DNA of 64,000 nt from Cunninghamella blakesleeana (taxonomy: Eukaryota > Mucoromycota > Mucoromycetes > Mucorales > Cunninghamellaceae). Position 1 is the first letter of the stretch; each line of letters begins with the position of its first letter. Below are positions 1 to 12,200 of the stretch, one piece after another. The translations under genes and the position numbers were made by a program. The notes beneath the pieces are model-generated. The model made no database searches. It was not told the origin of the DNA and worked only from the letters and a program-made list of their open reading frames with translations. Location of the stretch: contig JAFCIZ010000002.1 in the NCBI GenBank assembly GCA_017871115.1, positions 951,501 to 1,015,500 on the forward strand, in the 5' to 3' direction.

Positions 1-2211
1 AATTCTACCAAAAAACTTTGGGTAGGAGTTGGACAAATTTTTTCATATTATAATATTTATTTTTAATTCTTTATAACTCTATTTTTTTTCGTATATAAAT
101 AATATTTAATAATAAATTATATTTCCATATATTTATTTAAATATACTGATTCAATTTATATTTTATAAAATTTATAATAAATAACTACGTATTTTAAAAA
201 TAGTATTATTTTTAATCAAATACAACCCAACTGTGAAAAATAAAAATAAATGCGACTTAAAAAGACTTTTTTTTTCACTCTAGTGCATCTATAACATGTA
301 CGATGGGTTATACAACTTTCTCAATATATGATATGGTGAATGCAACTATTTTCTGATTTATGAATTTATATACCAATTTAACAACTATAAAATAGTTTTG
401 ATATATCTTGTAAAAGTTAATCTTATTACTATTTTTATTATTGCTGTTACCATTTTATGATAACAAAAGGTAGGTAAAATGAATACTATATTAAATCAAT
501 GCTTCATATATAGTAGCTACTAATATATATTGTTTTTTTAATACATAGTAATATAGGGTATACTCTTTTTTTTTAGAAATAATATGATATAATAGTTTAT
601 TTATATAAAAATCTATAATACAAGGTATACGCAAGAGAAAGAGGAAAAATAAAAGAGCTTACATAACATTTTATATTTGCAGTAATTTTGTTTTCTTATT
701 TATTTACTTACTAATACTAATGGTTAAAAAACGATATATATGAAAACACTCTGATTAATAGCAGATATTTTCTCTCTCTTAATAAATTTTGTTTAAAAAC
801 ATCTTTTAGTAAATGAATCAATTATATATAAATATGCATTTAGTGATCATAATTTAGTAAATACAAGCTTTTTTTTTACAATAAACCCTCAATATAGGTA
901 ATATATAAATATATATAAGAAGATACAGTGAAAATTGGAACAAAAGTGGATAATTATATATACATGAACATAATGTTCAAAATTCATCAGTTTTTTTATT
1001 TATTTATTATCTTTTTTAAACACATGACATATTATGACGTATCACATCACCATTAAAATGTAATTTAACCACCACTAGTATGAACAGTATATATATATGT
1101 TCAATAAACAACGTCAAAAGTAAAAAAAAAAAAAAAAAAAAAAAAGTGTATATTATTTATATGCCTTGTGATTAAAATACGGCATATGCAACTTTATATT
1201 TTCATTTTATATTTTTTCCTTTCTTCAACTTGTGATAAGTATATCATCGCCATCCATCATTCTAAAATAACTTGATTATCACTTTTCATGGATAATATAT
1301 ATATATATATATCATGTATTAGCAGAGATAGATAAAATAATAACACTAAAAGCTAAAGTACAAGTAATAATAGTACTAAACAATAATGATGTTCTCGTAC
1401 CTAAATACACAGTTAATTAAATCATAAGTTGAATAATAAAAGGTCTAAATGAATATATATATATAATGTGAATCGGAATAGGGTATAAACGAAATACTTC
1501 ATATATATTTATTCATCTGATTTTTATTATGATCTTAATTATTTTTGGAGGAAAAAAAAAACTACTTGATTAATCGGGGATTTAATGAATAATGTGTTTG
1601 AAAAATATGTATATATATAGATGACAAACCTTGGAAACAATGTAGCAATATTGTTTTCAATTATGTATATTTCGGCAGATTAGCTACTTAAGATTTATTA
1701 AAATACATCTTTTTATTAATATTATTTTTATTTATTTATTTCATATCAATACTATTATATTAATTTATTTATTCTCATACTAAATCATATATATTTCAAA
1801 TAAAAAAATAAAAAAGGCTTTACAATTTATTAGTTGTATGATGAAATTTTTTTAAAAAAAGATACATATATACCAAATTAGGGCAGCATATGTCAGGGTC
1901 TTTTATTTTTATTTTTATTTTCTCCACTTAATCCAAAAGTGGTTATTATAGTAATACAATATCACTTGGTATTCTTGCTTATTAAATTTCGAATGTTATA
2001 ATTTTTTATTATTGTTTCCCCAGATTTTTCATTTTGCTTAATTTTTTTTTCTTCATATGAAATCACATTTTATTTTTTTAAAAAAAAAAATTACTAGTGT
2101 TTCGGGATATGTATTTTGATAAAATAAGGTCAATATACTTTATTAAGATTTAATCGTACTAAAATATAATAATAATGGGTAATAATAGATGATGAATAGG
2201 AATAATAATAA

Positions 2212-2248
<37 letters not shown>

Positions 2249-2389
2249 GAAATAAAATAATAATAATAAAAAAATACAAAGATATATAATGGACACTATA
2301 CAATAGATATATATATATATATAAATAAAATAAAAAAACACATTTAAATAAAAAAAAAAGGGAATCTTATTATCTATTATTTATCATCA
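1..2389. other. gene-free AT-rich stretch
   Basis: I see no convincing coding exon on either strand. The stretch is made of TA, ATT and TTA runs, a 25-base poly(A) around 1122-1145 and an AAT triplet microsatellite at 2206-2250. The last few hundred bases are likely the 3' flank of the minus-strand SET/MYND gene that ends at 2390. Confidence 0.6.
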
Positions 2390-4342
2390 TCATCGTAATT
2401 TTTGATCACGTTCAAAAACCCATTGTAAATCCACAACTTCACGCCATAAAGTAGAATCTTGACCAAACGTGAGTAGAGTAGCATCTCTAGAAATATCAAT
2501 CCATGTTCTAATCCCATTTAAATAATTTTTTTCCAATTTCACATCCAATCCATTATTATTACTGTAATTATGATGAAGACCATTATTGTTGCTGTTGGAA
2601 GTAGAAGAGACTGATGAAGCTGAAGAAGAGGTAGCAGATTGTAACTCTAGTTGAATTAAACTATTCCAAGAAGCTTTAGCTAAAACAATAGTATGAAAAG
2701 AACAGACAGGATGTAAAGGAGGATACATGATACGATACATAATAAATAAAAACGTTGCACATCGAGCGGCTTCTAACCATTGTTGATGATCCATTAATTT
2801 TCTTAAAGCCACTTCAGCTGCACGAATCATATTAACGGTAAAGACAGGGACTTCGTTGCAAGTTAATAATTTAGTTAATAATGGAGGAATACCTTGGATG
2901 AAATTTTTTCTTGCTTGTTTTGCAAAAGCAGCATATGACTCAAAACTATTGATTCCTCCTATTCCAACCATTTGACGAGTAATAAAGGTAGGTTCCATGG
3001 TGGTAGATCCTTCTATATACACATCTGGAGCAATAAAATTAGCTACATAATGAGATAATTCAGAAGGATATAATTTTGCATCCACAGGTATGGTGCCGTC
3101 AAAGGCTTTACTGGTTAAATAGGTGACAACTTCAGACGTATCCCAACGAGCAATGTCTTCTTCCAAAATAGCTGTTGCTTGATCGATCCTTAACCCTGAT
3201 TGTTGCCCACGTTCTAATAACTGATCTAAGCAAGAAAAGGGCCCATGACAACGTTCACATTGACAATCGTATTCTACTCCAAATCGACGCTGTAATTCAT
3301 TCATTCTTGCATCTCTAGGCAATGTTAAATCCACATAGCTGATAGTAATGACGTCACCTACAGCGATATCATCCAATGCTATAATTCGCTGTTTGTCCTG
3401 GCGGTAAATGATCCCTGTATTAGGTCGGCACGAATGTTGGATATATAATGTGGTTAAAGGATAGACGCCGTAACCTACTTTTTCCATGTGTTGATCCGTA
3501 TCCAATATATCAAATCGTGAAAGTTCAATTTGTTGTTGTACCGTATAAAGTTCATCTGCCGAAAACGGACAATCAAATGGTGCTAACATTTGTGAAACAG
3601 CTTCATAATCAATAGGTACAGAGGAACTGGAAGTAGTGGTAGCTCCTGGTGTAATGGTTGGTGGTATACTATTATTACTATTAATATTATTATTAGTTTC
3701 ATTAGATGATGATGATAAAGATGATGCTGATGATGTTGATAGTTGTGCAGTTGTTGTAGATGAATCCATTTTCTTTTTTTCTTCTTCTTGTTCATTTTTT
3801 CCTTGGAGATTATTTTCTTTTTTATTATTATTATTCATAACCATATTATGAGCATTGACATTATTAATAGTAGAAGCAATAGTGATGTTATTATTATTCA
3901 AATGGCTATTTGGTTGGGGATGTAGTTCTAAAGCTTGGATAGCATATTTAAGGTGTGGCGGAGAATGAGAATTGTGCTTATTCAGACGAGCGTGACTGTG
4001 CAAGGTGAGAGCAGCACGTTCAAGTAACCAACGGTCCGCATCCACATTGGTATAAGTATCATATTCCAAAGGTTCACATAAGACATGATGGTAATGAAGC
4101 CAAGCATTTCTAAAACAAGTATTACTACAAAAATAAGCAGAGCGGCATCTTCCACAACACTGCAAGGAAGCTCTTCTTAAACAATAGTTACATCGTTGAC
4201 GACGAACAGATGGTAAGGGGACTTGAGTAAGTGGTAATTGTTCTAAAACTACTGTCCCAGCAGCAAGTGGTTTTAAGGCTACTAAGGACCGTCCTTTAAT
4301 CCCAAGGCCAAGATCGTTCAAATATTCTTCCAAATTGACCAT
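2390..4342 (-). CDS. SET and MYND domain protein (SMYD-like methyltransferase)
   Basis: Single-exon gene of 650 residues. A MYND zinc finger lies at about residues 51-89 (CNYC, then CCGRC, YFC, C and a closing H-x-x-x-C). The split SET domain follows: the motif YIQHSCRPNTG near residue 300, then ISYVD, and a post-SET cysteine cluster CQCERC. Residues about 140-245 are a low-complexity insert rich in N, S, T and K, separating MYND from the SET core. Proteins of this SMYD architecture methylate lysines on histones or other proteins, using S-adenosylmethionine; the substrate here is unknown. The family's usual NHSC is QHSC here, so catalytic activity should not be assumed. The ATG at 4342 is chosen because it starts a typical N-terminal SET strand (GLGIKGRSLVA). 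Family assignment is firm; activity is inference. Confidence 0.9.
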   Translation of the reverse strand: MVNLEEYLNDLGLGIKGRSLVALKPLAAGTVVLEQLPLTQVPLPSVRRQRCNYCLRRASLQCCGRCRSAYFCSNTCFRNAWLHYHHVLCEPLEYDTYTNVDADRWLLERAALTLHSHARLNKHNSHSPPHLKYAIQALELHPQPNSHLNNNNITIASTINNVNAHNMVMNNNNKKENNLQGKNEQEEEKKKMDSSTTTAQLSTSSASSLSSSSNETNNNINSNNSIPPTITPGATTTSSSSVPIDYEAVSQMLAPFDCPFSADELYTVQQQIELSRFDILDTDQHMEKVGYGVYPLTTLYIQHSCRPNTGIIYRQDKQRIIALDDIAVGDVITISYVDLTLPRDARMNELQRRFGVEYDCQCERCHGPFSCLDQLLERGQQSGLRIDQATAILEEDIARWDTSEVVTYLTSKAFDGTIPVDAKLYPSELSHYVANFIAPDVYIEGSTTMEPTFITRQMVGIGGINSFESYAAFAKQARKNFIQGIPPLLTKLLTCNEVPVFTVNMIRAAEVALRKLMDHQQWLEAARCATFLFIMYRIMYPPLHPVCSFHTIVLAKASWNSLIQLELQSATSSSASSVSSTSNSNNNGLHHNYSNNNGLDVKLEKNYLNGIRTWIDISRDATLLTFGQDSTLWREVVDLQWVFERDQKLR

Positions 4343-5323
4343 TTATTTGTTATTTGTTATTTTTATAAAAATAATAATATATAATAAAATGTTGATGATG
4401 ATGGAGATGAAGAGTGTATGAAATAATAATATTAGTGTTAATATCGATAATAAATTAAAAGTAAAGAGATTATAAAAATACAATTAAGTTTTTTTTATTT
4501 TTTTTTAAAAAAAAAAAAAAAAGAAAAAGAGAGGGAAAAAAAGGTTAAAAAATTTTTGGGTTGATTTCTTTTTTGATTAAAATAACTCCGCTATTTTTTT
4601 TTTTTTTTTTTTCACAATTTAAAAAAAAATCAAACAAAAAAGGGCTATCCTGGTTTATAATAATATGTATGCTTACATACTCCAAATCACACAGCTAACA
4701 GTCACGATTAAAGTTCTAATAGTTTATTTATTGAAAATAAAAATAAAAAAGGTAAAAGTCACTATAATGATTAATATAATGAAAGGAAAATACACATAAA
4801 AGTATACACACACTAATTCTATGAGACATAAAAAAATAAAAAAAATAAACGAACGAAATAGAAAAGATTTCCATAATAAATTAAACAAGGTAAAACTTGC
4901 TGACATTTAAAAAAAAGCATGATCCATTTTGATCATAAACAAATTAAAGTTTATAATGTTTTTTTATATATAATAAATATACCATTAGACAAAATAACTA
5001 TTAAATCGAAAAAGATAATATTTATATATAGACTTTTATAGTGAAAATCATGAATAAGAATAAAAGAGATCCATCACGACTTTTTCCCCTGTGTTTTTAA
5101 AAAGTTGTTTTTTTATTCTTTTGTATATCTCCTTATTATAAATGGTTTAGTCTATATATTTGTTTTTTCTTTGATATTTTTTTTAAAAAAAGGAGACTTT
5201 TTTTGGAGTTGATACAAAAAAATCGTTTTTTTTTTTTTTATTTTATTCTACTTTTCTTTATGCTCTTTTGTTAAAATAAAATAAAAAAAAAGAAAAAGAA
5301 AAGAGAAAGAATTCAACACATAC
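4343..5323. other. divergent intergenic region between SMYD-like gene and membrane protein gene
   Basis: No exon seen. It must carry the promoters of both flanking genes, which diverge. Long poly(A), poly(T) and T-rich tracts dominate (for example 4489-4519 and 4591-4612), with one isolated GC-richer element, TCCGC at 4587-4591. Confidence 0.5.
4587..4591 (-). promoter_or_regulatory. GCGGA promoter element (SMYD-like gene)
   Basis: On the minus strand this reads AGCGGAGTT, about 245 bases upstream of the ATG at 4342. The same core recurs upstream of other genes in the window (20186, 22541, 47919, 55301). Function is inferred only from recurrence. Confidence 0.35.
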
Positions 5324-5976
5324 ATGGAAGATCATCCAAATGGTAAGCTAAAATTAAAAGACAAAAAAAAATAAAGTTGATTTTTGATCTCAGCCATTTT
5401 TTGATTTAATACTGAAGAATGTAGTAACCCAAGTAACAATATACCATATTGTTCTCCAAAACCCGAAGATATATGGAAAAATGGAACAAATCATCAATTT
5501 ATTTGGAATTCACAGTAAAATATTATTTTTTTTATTTCTCTTGGTTTTTTTTAAAAACAACAAAATTATTCATATTTTATTTTTTATTTTTTATTTTATC
5601 ATTTGAAAGATATCCGTACTATAGAACAGTAAGTTTAGCTTTTTTTATTATTTATTAGTATTAAAAGAATTGGCTATTAAACTGATATAAAATCAACAGG
5701 ATGCATTAGATCTTTATTTGTTTTATAAAAATAATAATTCAGAATATCAACAAATACAAAGATGGAAAGATTTAGATCCTTTGTCAGGCTCATTAACAGT
5801 TCAAGTCAATGATTCTTGGTTTCCAGATTTTTTATATCTTGAAAAAGAAAAAAAATGGACTTTTTATGGTTTTTATTTACCTTCGAATATTAATCTTGAT
5901 CAAGAATTCTTAAATCCAAATAGTGCATATCCTTCCCCATTTAATTTTTCAGTTACTCGTAAGTTCATTGTATTTC

Positions 5977-6012
<36 letters not shown>

Positions 6013-6563
6013 GTATGTATATATCCGCTTCTCACTTTTTTATGATTTGATTTGATTTATTTAATTAAAATAAAGAATATAGTGAAGTATTTTTAAATAA
6101 CTCTAATAACAATTTTAATAATAATACAGAAGATAAAAATATTAATAGTCAAAAAATACCTATTTGGATTATCATTATCATCGTAATCACCTCAATTATT
6201 ATTATACTTTCACTAATTATATTTGCATTATGGGTGACATATAAAAATACATTTAAAAAGAAAAAAAACAATAATGATAGCCTTGATCCACTACCTATTG
6301 CTACAGTTCAAAATAAAACAACTTGTAGTCATTTATCTTTATCCTCTTCTACTTCTCCAGAAATACCACCAGCGATAATGAACCAAGTTCAACCTTCAAT
6401 TATAATACCAGCAAATCATTTACATAACGATAGTTATTATACTTCTAATTGGAATCGACAAGAAAAAAATAGAAAACAAATTAGTGAAGAATTACTGAGA
6501 CAAGAGTTAGCTTCTGATGAAGATACTTGTATAAAATATGCATCAAAAAGAAATTGTTCTTAA
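5324..6563 (+). CDS. single-pass membrane protein, conserved fungal family
   Basis: Five exons: 5324-5342, 5418-5514, 5610-5628 (19 nt), 5700-5958 and 6076-6563, all joined by GT-AG introns that keep frame. The extracellular-type domain begins IPYCSPKPEDIW and contains QYPYYRTDALDLYLF and VNDSWFPDFL, a pattern I recall from uncharacterised mucoralean membrane proteins. One hydrophobic segment (IPIWIIIIIVITSIIIILSL and on) follows an Asn-rich linker. The cytoplasmic tail of about 110 residues is Lys-rich, then Ser/Pro-rich. The model starts MEDHPNECSNPSN and has no signal peptide, so a further upstream exon carrying one may have been missed. Topology is seen; role unknown. Confidence 0.7.
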
Positions 6564-6953
6564 AAAAATTATAATCCTTTTTTTTTAACATTATAATAAA
6601 AATCTCTCAATATGGTCTATCCTTCTTTTTTTAAATCTGTCCAATTAATTACATGAATCTTTTTTTTTTTACCTGTTTACATATTGTATTTATATTTTTT
6701 ATCATCAACCTGTTAGCAATATATTACCCAAAGAAAGGAGGATCACCGTAACGGGGTTAAAGTAAAAATAAAAATAATGGATAATTATTAAAAAATAATA
6801 TCAACTTTTTTATTCTTAATTTTTTTTTTTTTTTTCAAATGATATAAATTATTTACAATAGTATTAAACAAAAGCATAAAATAATATAAGATAATATATG
6901 TATAACATTAATAAATTAAAGATAATTGGTGGCTATAAAAAGATAAAATAAAT
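6564..6953. other. convergent intergenic spacer
   Basis: This lies between two genes that converge. It holds AT-rich 3' flanks and one less biased patch near 6730-6760. No gene is seen. Confidence 0.5.
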
Positions 6954-9672
6954 TTATCGCTTAGGTGTAAAAAAAGTAGGCGGTAGTGATACACTTGACA
7001 TAGAAGGAGGTGTTGTCGCTCTTGAGTTGATAGCATTAGCTTGTTCCCGTTGTTTTCTTCTAATTTTAATAGCTGTTTGACGATATAATTTCAATAGATG
7101 TGCCTATATATACATACACATACACATATATAATAGTAATAATGTAAATAATATTTCATATATTAATAAATATGAGAGAAAATGTAAGAAAAAGCCCACC
7201 GATTTATCATATATCTTCTTTTACCTTAAAATTAAATAGCATAGGAATTAAAATGTCAGTTGCTAAAAAGTCTTCAAACTCGATTTCATCACGGGGTAAA
7301 AACATATCATTTTTAGTACATTTAACAGCTACAATCATATCTTGATATTTTGATAAAGAATACATAAAACCATTTAATCCTAATAGGAATTTAGATAGAA
7401 ATAGATGATAAACAATGAGCTAAAAATATATATTTTTCTCTCATATATATAAAATCCTACCTACTACATCCATTCCAATAACAGATATACTATCATCGCC
7501 CGTATCGTATATTAATTTGGTCATGATACTTTTATTGAGCCTCAAATTTTTATTTTGTTGAATCCGTTTTACCATATCAGAGACATTGGAAGGTTTAAAT
7601 TCTGCTGACAGTAATTCATACTTTTCTCCATCAATATCAGTGTAAAATATAAGGTCGATTTTTCTGCCAATAATTGATTTGCTTGTTGATCCATATTCAA
7701 ATTCATTCATTTGTCGATCAATTTTAGATGCTACACATGCCATTTCACCACTAAAAGAAATAACATTTAAGAAGAAAAAGAAAATATGAAAATAAAAATA
7801 TATCAATAAGTAAAATGAATATAAACCATTTGGAAATATAAATTGAATATTTACCTTTTAATATTTATAATGGTATCGCGAAATAGAGTCTTAAAAATAG
7901 GCTTCCAGTATTCGATATATCCCGATTCACTTTCATTATCCCAAGATGAATATTTTATCATATTAATTCTAAAAAATATAACGACAATGATAATAACAAT
8001 AAAATAAAGTTAGCCATTTTTAATCAACTAATTTTTTTTCTCCTTCTTTTAAGATGAGTGCGAGATAGCATAAAAAAATGAAATACTTTACATATGATCT
8101 AAAATATCTAATGTAATTAGAGATAATGACGATTTAACGTCTATTTTTGATTCATATGCTTGTAAATTACTTTTATGAATGAAGATTTTGATACCATCTA
8201 TACCAGATTTAGCATGAATCTATCAAAATTGTGTTTTTTTAAAAAAAAAAAAAAAATAAATAAATAAATGAAAGAGCGTTAGAATTTATGCCTATATAAT
8301 GCTATTATTATTTTGGGTTTACTTATATTATTTTTACATTTTTAATTTCCATCATCAGTGATTTCAAAGTATCATTATGTAGATCAAAATTATTCAATTG
8401 ATTGCAAGATATAATATCATGTATATTCGTATAACCTTCAATCATGGGCCAATTGTTGATATCTACTGTGTTAATGATGCCAGATAACAATACACTATAA
8501 TACCAAAAGAGAAAATGAGGGAAAAATTCATCATCTGATTAACTTATGTTTACATATTTATATCATTTACGATAAATAGGATTTTTCAAGTTTATCAAGA
8601 TTATTAAAACTTTTAAGTTTATCCAAACATAGATTATATATGTAAGAGAGGATAGTTGTATCACCAGTTCTTTTTTTGAGCTCATAGTTACTAGGAGAAA
8701 CATTTTTACCAGCATACTAAAGAATAAATATATATATATATATAAAGTATAGATCATATTAATATCTCAATGGTTTCGTAAAAACATACAATATATATAT
8801 ATATATATATATAATAAAAAAATATGATCAATACTTACAAGATCATATGCATAATTATATAAATAACGAAGGCAAATCATGGAATCCTTATCACCACCAC
8901 CATCATCATCATCAGTTGAAACAGACGTTTTTCTTTTTATTGGTAAAATAGACGTGGTATTATCAGTTAAATCTTGCTCATCTTGATAGATAGATATTAA
9001 ATAAAGTAAAAGGGAGAAAAGCAATTAGATCATCAAAAATAATTTAATTATATGTTGATATTTTTCTCTAACGCGCTGTATCAATCGTTATTATTTGCAT
9101 CCTTTTTACCTTTTTCAAAATCTTTAAATATATTTTGTTGTCCAGGCTGTTTTTTTGATGTTGGATCATTATCATTATCTTTATTATTATTATTAATTAT
9201 TGCTGTTCCGCCATTCCCATTAATGACTGCACAATTATTATATGTAGAAGTAGTGATATTGCTTGCTTCCGCTGATTCATTCATTTTTTTATATGTGTTT
9301 TTCTATAATAAATTTACAAATAAAAAAAATAAAAATAAAAATGAAGAGAGTTTAAGTTTTAAAAAACCATTTAATATATATTACTATTATTATTATTATT
9401 ATTTAAATTACATTAGTATTTTCATTTAAACATGAAGCATAAGATCTTATTTCATTAGGAAGCTTGGAACAGTTTTTAATTTTAATCAAACTTTGCTTAT
9501 ATTTTTGAGTGATGGTTTTAAAATTAGCCTTTTTATGTATGCCTAAATAATATCTGCAAAAGGAAGAAAATTTCCAATCTTTAAGTGCTGTAATATGAAA
9601 ATAGTTTTCCAAGTTGATAACATCACAACCAATCTTATGTTCTTTGTATACAGCTGGAGCTTGTACTACCAT
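6954..9672 (-). CDS. PD-(D/E)XK nuclease-like protein, multi-exon, unknown role
   Basis: About ten exons on the minus strand, running from MVVQAPAVYKEHKIGCD at 9672 to the stop at 6954 (ending TPPSMSSVSLPPTFFTPKR). The central exons carry SGYIEYWKPIFKTLFRD, then GRKIDLIFYTDIDG, then LLSAEFKPS and QQNKNLRLNKSIM. The order D ... E-x-K ... Q fits the catalytic core of the PD-(D/E)XK superfamily. I recall closely similar proteins as a large uncharacterised family in Mucoromycota. The first splice (9407 to about 9303) joins the N-terminal exon in frame to MNESAEASN; the next joins DFEK to DEQDL. Estimated length is 550-600 residues. No partner domain is visible. It could be a domesticated nuclease or an inactive fold; start and small exons near 7100-7200 are the least certain parts. 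Confidence 0.65.
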
Positions 9673-9902
9673 ATAAAGTAAAAAGGAAAGGTGAAGGAAG
9701 AAAAAATTATTATTTTTTTGTGAATTAAATTTCACGGAGTTTAAAAATTTAAAGATTTATTGGCTTGAAAAAAGAGGACTATTTTTTTAAAATAAATATT
9801 TATTGCCAGTTTTTTTCTCCTTTGTATTTTATTTTTCCTCTTTCACTATATTAATTTATATCGATTTACTCTATAAAAAATATACTATTTAAACATTATT
9901 AG

Positions 9903-10130
9903 AAGCTCGAACTCGATCGATAAAAAGATGACAAAAAGATTAAGGGTTTGTTGAAGGACTATTTTTTAGGAATTCAAACTATAATCTTTTGTTCGACTCA
10001 ATCTGTAGAAACTAGATAGCTATCCTTGCTATGACAAATCCCTTGGTCTTGTGGTGAACTTTTATTATATATAAAAGTTTGTTGCTTGATTATAGGTAGT
10101 TTCTAGGGTTGATACTGCTTTCTATATAAT
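9903..10130. repeat. 226-bp tandem duplication, copy 1
   Basis: This copy begins AAGCTCGAACTCGATCGAT and ends GGTTGATACTGCTTTCTATA. It differs from copy 2 at only about two places. It contains a short palindrome, AACTTTTATTATATATAAAAG. No open reading frame of note. Nature unknown: duplicated intergenic sequence, small RNA gene or fragment of a mobile element. Confidence 0.9.
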
Positions 10131-10152
10131 GATGTTATTGTTTTTTGATTGA

Positions 10153-10378
10153 AAGCTCGAACTTTGATCGATAAAAAGATGACAAAAAGATTAAGGGTTT
10201 GTTGAAGGACTATTTTTTAGGAATTCAAACTATAATCTTTTGTTCGACTCAATCTGTAGAAACTAGATAGCTATCCTTGCTATGACAAATCCCTTGGTCT
10301 TGTGGTGAACTTTTATTATATATAAAAGTTTGTTGCTTGATTATAGGTAGTTTCTAGGGTTGATATTGCTTTCTATAC
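10153..10378. repeat. 226-bp tandem duplication, copy 2
   Basis: Direct copy starting 250 bases after copy 1, separated by a 22-base spacer. The differences are CTCG versus CTTTG near the start and one C-to-T near the end. Near identity implies recent duplication or ongoing gene conversion. Confidence 0.9.
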
Positions 10379-11034
10379 CTACCCTACTATTTTTTAAAAT
10401 ATATATATACATTAGCTCTAGGATTATCATTTATATGTTTATTATCAACTACTATGCTTTCCTCAATCATCAATACTCACTGGATTAAATTCTTTATTTA
10501 GTTTAATGGATAACAACAAATAGATAATATTAAATGACTTTTAAATACAATTACATTTATAGGAAATTAAGAAAATGAAAATTAACCTGTTGTGAATTAT
10601 AGTGGACTATTTTTTTGATTTTTTCTGATTTTGCATTTATTATTTATAATATACCATTTTTTATTTAATTATTTTAAACTACTACACGTAATAAAGGAAT
10701 AAAAAGCATCATATTTTTTGAAAACATCATATTCATATCTTTAAAAAAAAGACGAGATACTCTCAATATCATATTGATTCATATATATTAATATTAAATA
10801 TTAAATAATATGTAATGAAAAAAAGAAACAATAAGATAATCTTTTTATACTTTTTTTTTGTAACCATCGGATTTGAAAAGCTAGTTCTTTTTTTAACTAA
10901 TTAATGTGTAGCCAATAAAATTTAATTTTTAATTTTATAATTATTTTTTAATGAGGTTTTTTTTTTTCCAATTGTTACTTTTTTCTTTTTCCTTTCTTTT
11001 CCTTAATATTTTGTACATTCTTTAATATAAAAAC
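10379..11034. other. intergenic, 5' flank of LAPTM-like gene
   Basis: No gene is seen. A CCAAT-type element (GCCAATAAAAT) lies near 10912, about 120 bases upstream of the ATG at 11035, followed by T-rich pyrimidine tracts typical of promoters in this window. Confidence 0.45.
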
Positions 11035-12200
11035 ATGACTGTTGCAATAGAAAAGTGCTGTTGTTTTATTCCTCTAAGATTTGGTACCTTTTTAATTGCT
11101 CTTTGGTTTACTGTAATACCATTTTAAAAATAAAAAAACATTAGTCATTATTGCTATTATTATTATTTACACCAACTTGGCTATTTCTTTATTCATTTTA
11201 GATTATATATTTACTTGATGCAACAACTGGTTTCCTTGGTATCAATGGTAAAAGGATATACTCACTAACAACGATAAAAAAAAACTGAAAATAAGAACAA
11301 AAAGAGATAGATACAAGTTATATTTATATAAATGCATTCTAATATTATATTATATTTTTCTATTTCTATTTCATTACAACAACAACGTATACAGCTGCTA
11401 TTGTTTATTCAGGGCAAGCTACGAGTGCATGGTATTATATAGATTTACTCTTTACAGTAGTAGTTTGTTTAGGTGGTGTTATTGGATTATTTGGATCTTG
11501 CTTTGTAAGTAGATAGCTGTATCGAGAAAGAAGTAAAAAAAAAATAATGTCATTATTTAATTTTTACTAAATTATTATCGTACTTTTTTTCTTTTTTTTC
11601 TTTCTTCTCTTTAGAATTCAAGAAAATTTGCTAAAATATTCAGCGTTGTTGTATGGGTCAACTGCACTTTATCCATGTTAAAATATGTCATTTGTTTAGC
11701 ATTAATGATCAGCCATAAATATGATATGACACGTTCTTGTTTACGATCTGGATTTGTTGGCTTTTCAAACCCTCAAAACTCTATTCAACCTGTTATCATT
11801 CCCGAAAATAGTTTTTATTCACCTGTTGTTTATCCTGGTACACTTAATGCTTATGCTTTAAGTAAAGAAGAATGTGAAAAGGCTGTTAATACATTTTTAA
11901 TTGTTTTCGGCGTCGTTATTTGTATCGTTCAAATACTTCAGGTAACTTATCCAAACATCACTATATTCTTTATACATAACAGTTGATCGATAGATAGAAA
12001 AAAAAAAAAGGAATTTTATTTTATTGGATACTCATTTCTATTTACTTTTTTAATATTCTTTTTAATAATAGTTCTACTTTGCTACCGTCGTTAGCGCTTA
12101 CGCCTCAAGACTTCGTAACGGTGCTCGTCATCATCGATTACATGATCAACAAATTAAAGATTTCGAAGAATCAAGATACCACATGTCAACTGTTTATTAA
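11035..12200 (+). CDS. four-helix membrane protein, LAPTM/tetraspanin-like
   Basis: Five exons: 11035-11112, 11202-11247, 11395-11504, 11615-11941 and 12072-12200. They sum to 229 residues with every junction in frame. The N-terminus MTVAIEKCCCFIPLRFGTFL followed by a hydrophobic helix resembles the Cys-cluster start of LAPTM4/5-type endolysosomal proteins, a pattern also common in mucoralean four-helix proteins. Helices: residues about 16-30, 55-75 (DLLFTVVVCLGGVIGLFG), 85-105 (VVVWVNCTLSMLKYVICLAL) and 168-195 (FLIVFGVVICIVQILQFYFA). A loop of about 60 residues with two cysteines separates helices 3 and 4. The short C-tail RLHDQQIKDFEESRYHMSTVY holds tyrosine motifs that could be sorting signals. 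Transport or sorting role is inference. Confidence 0.75.

Noticed and set aside
2159..2341. 60-codon minus-strand frame of Tyr and Ile
   Set aside because: It is produced by AAT/TA microsatellites, with no coding character.
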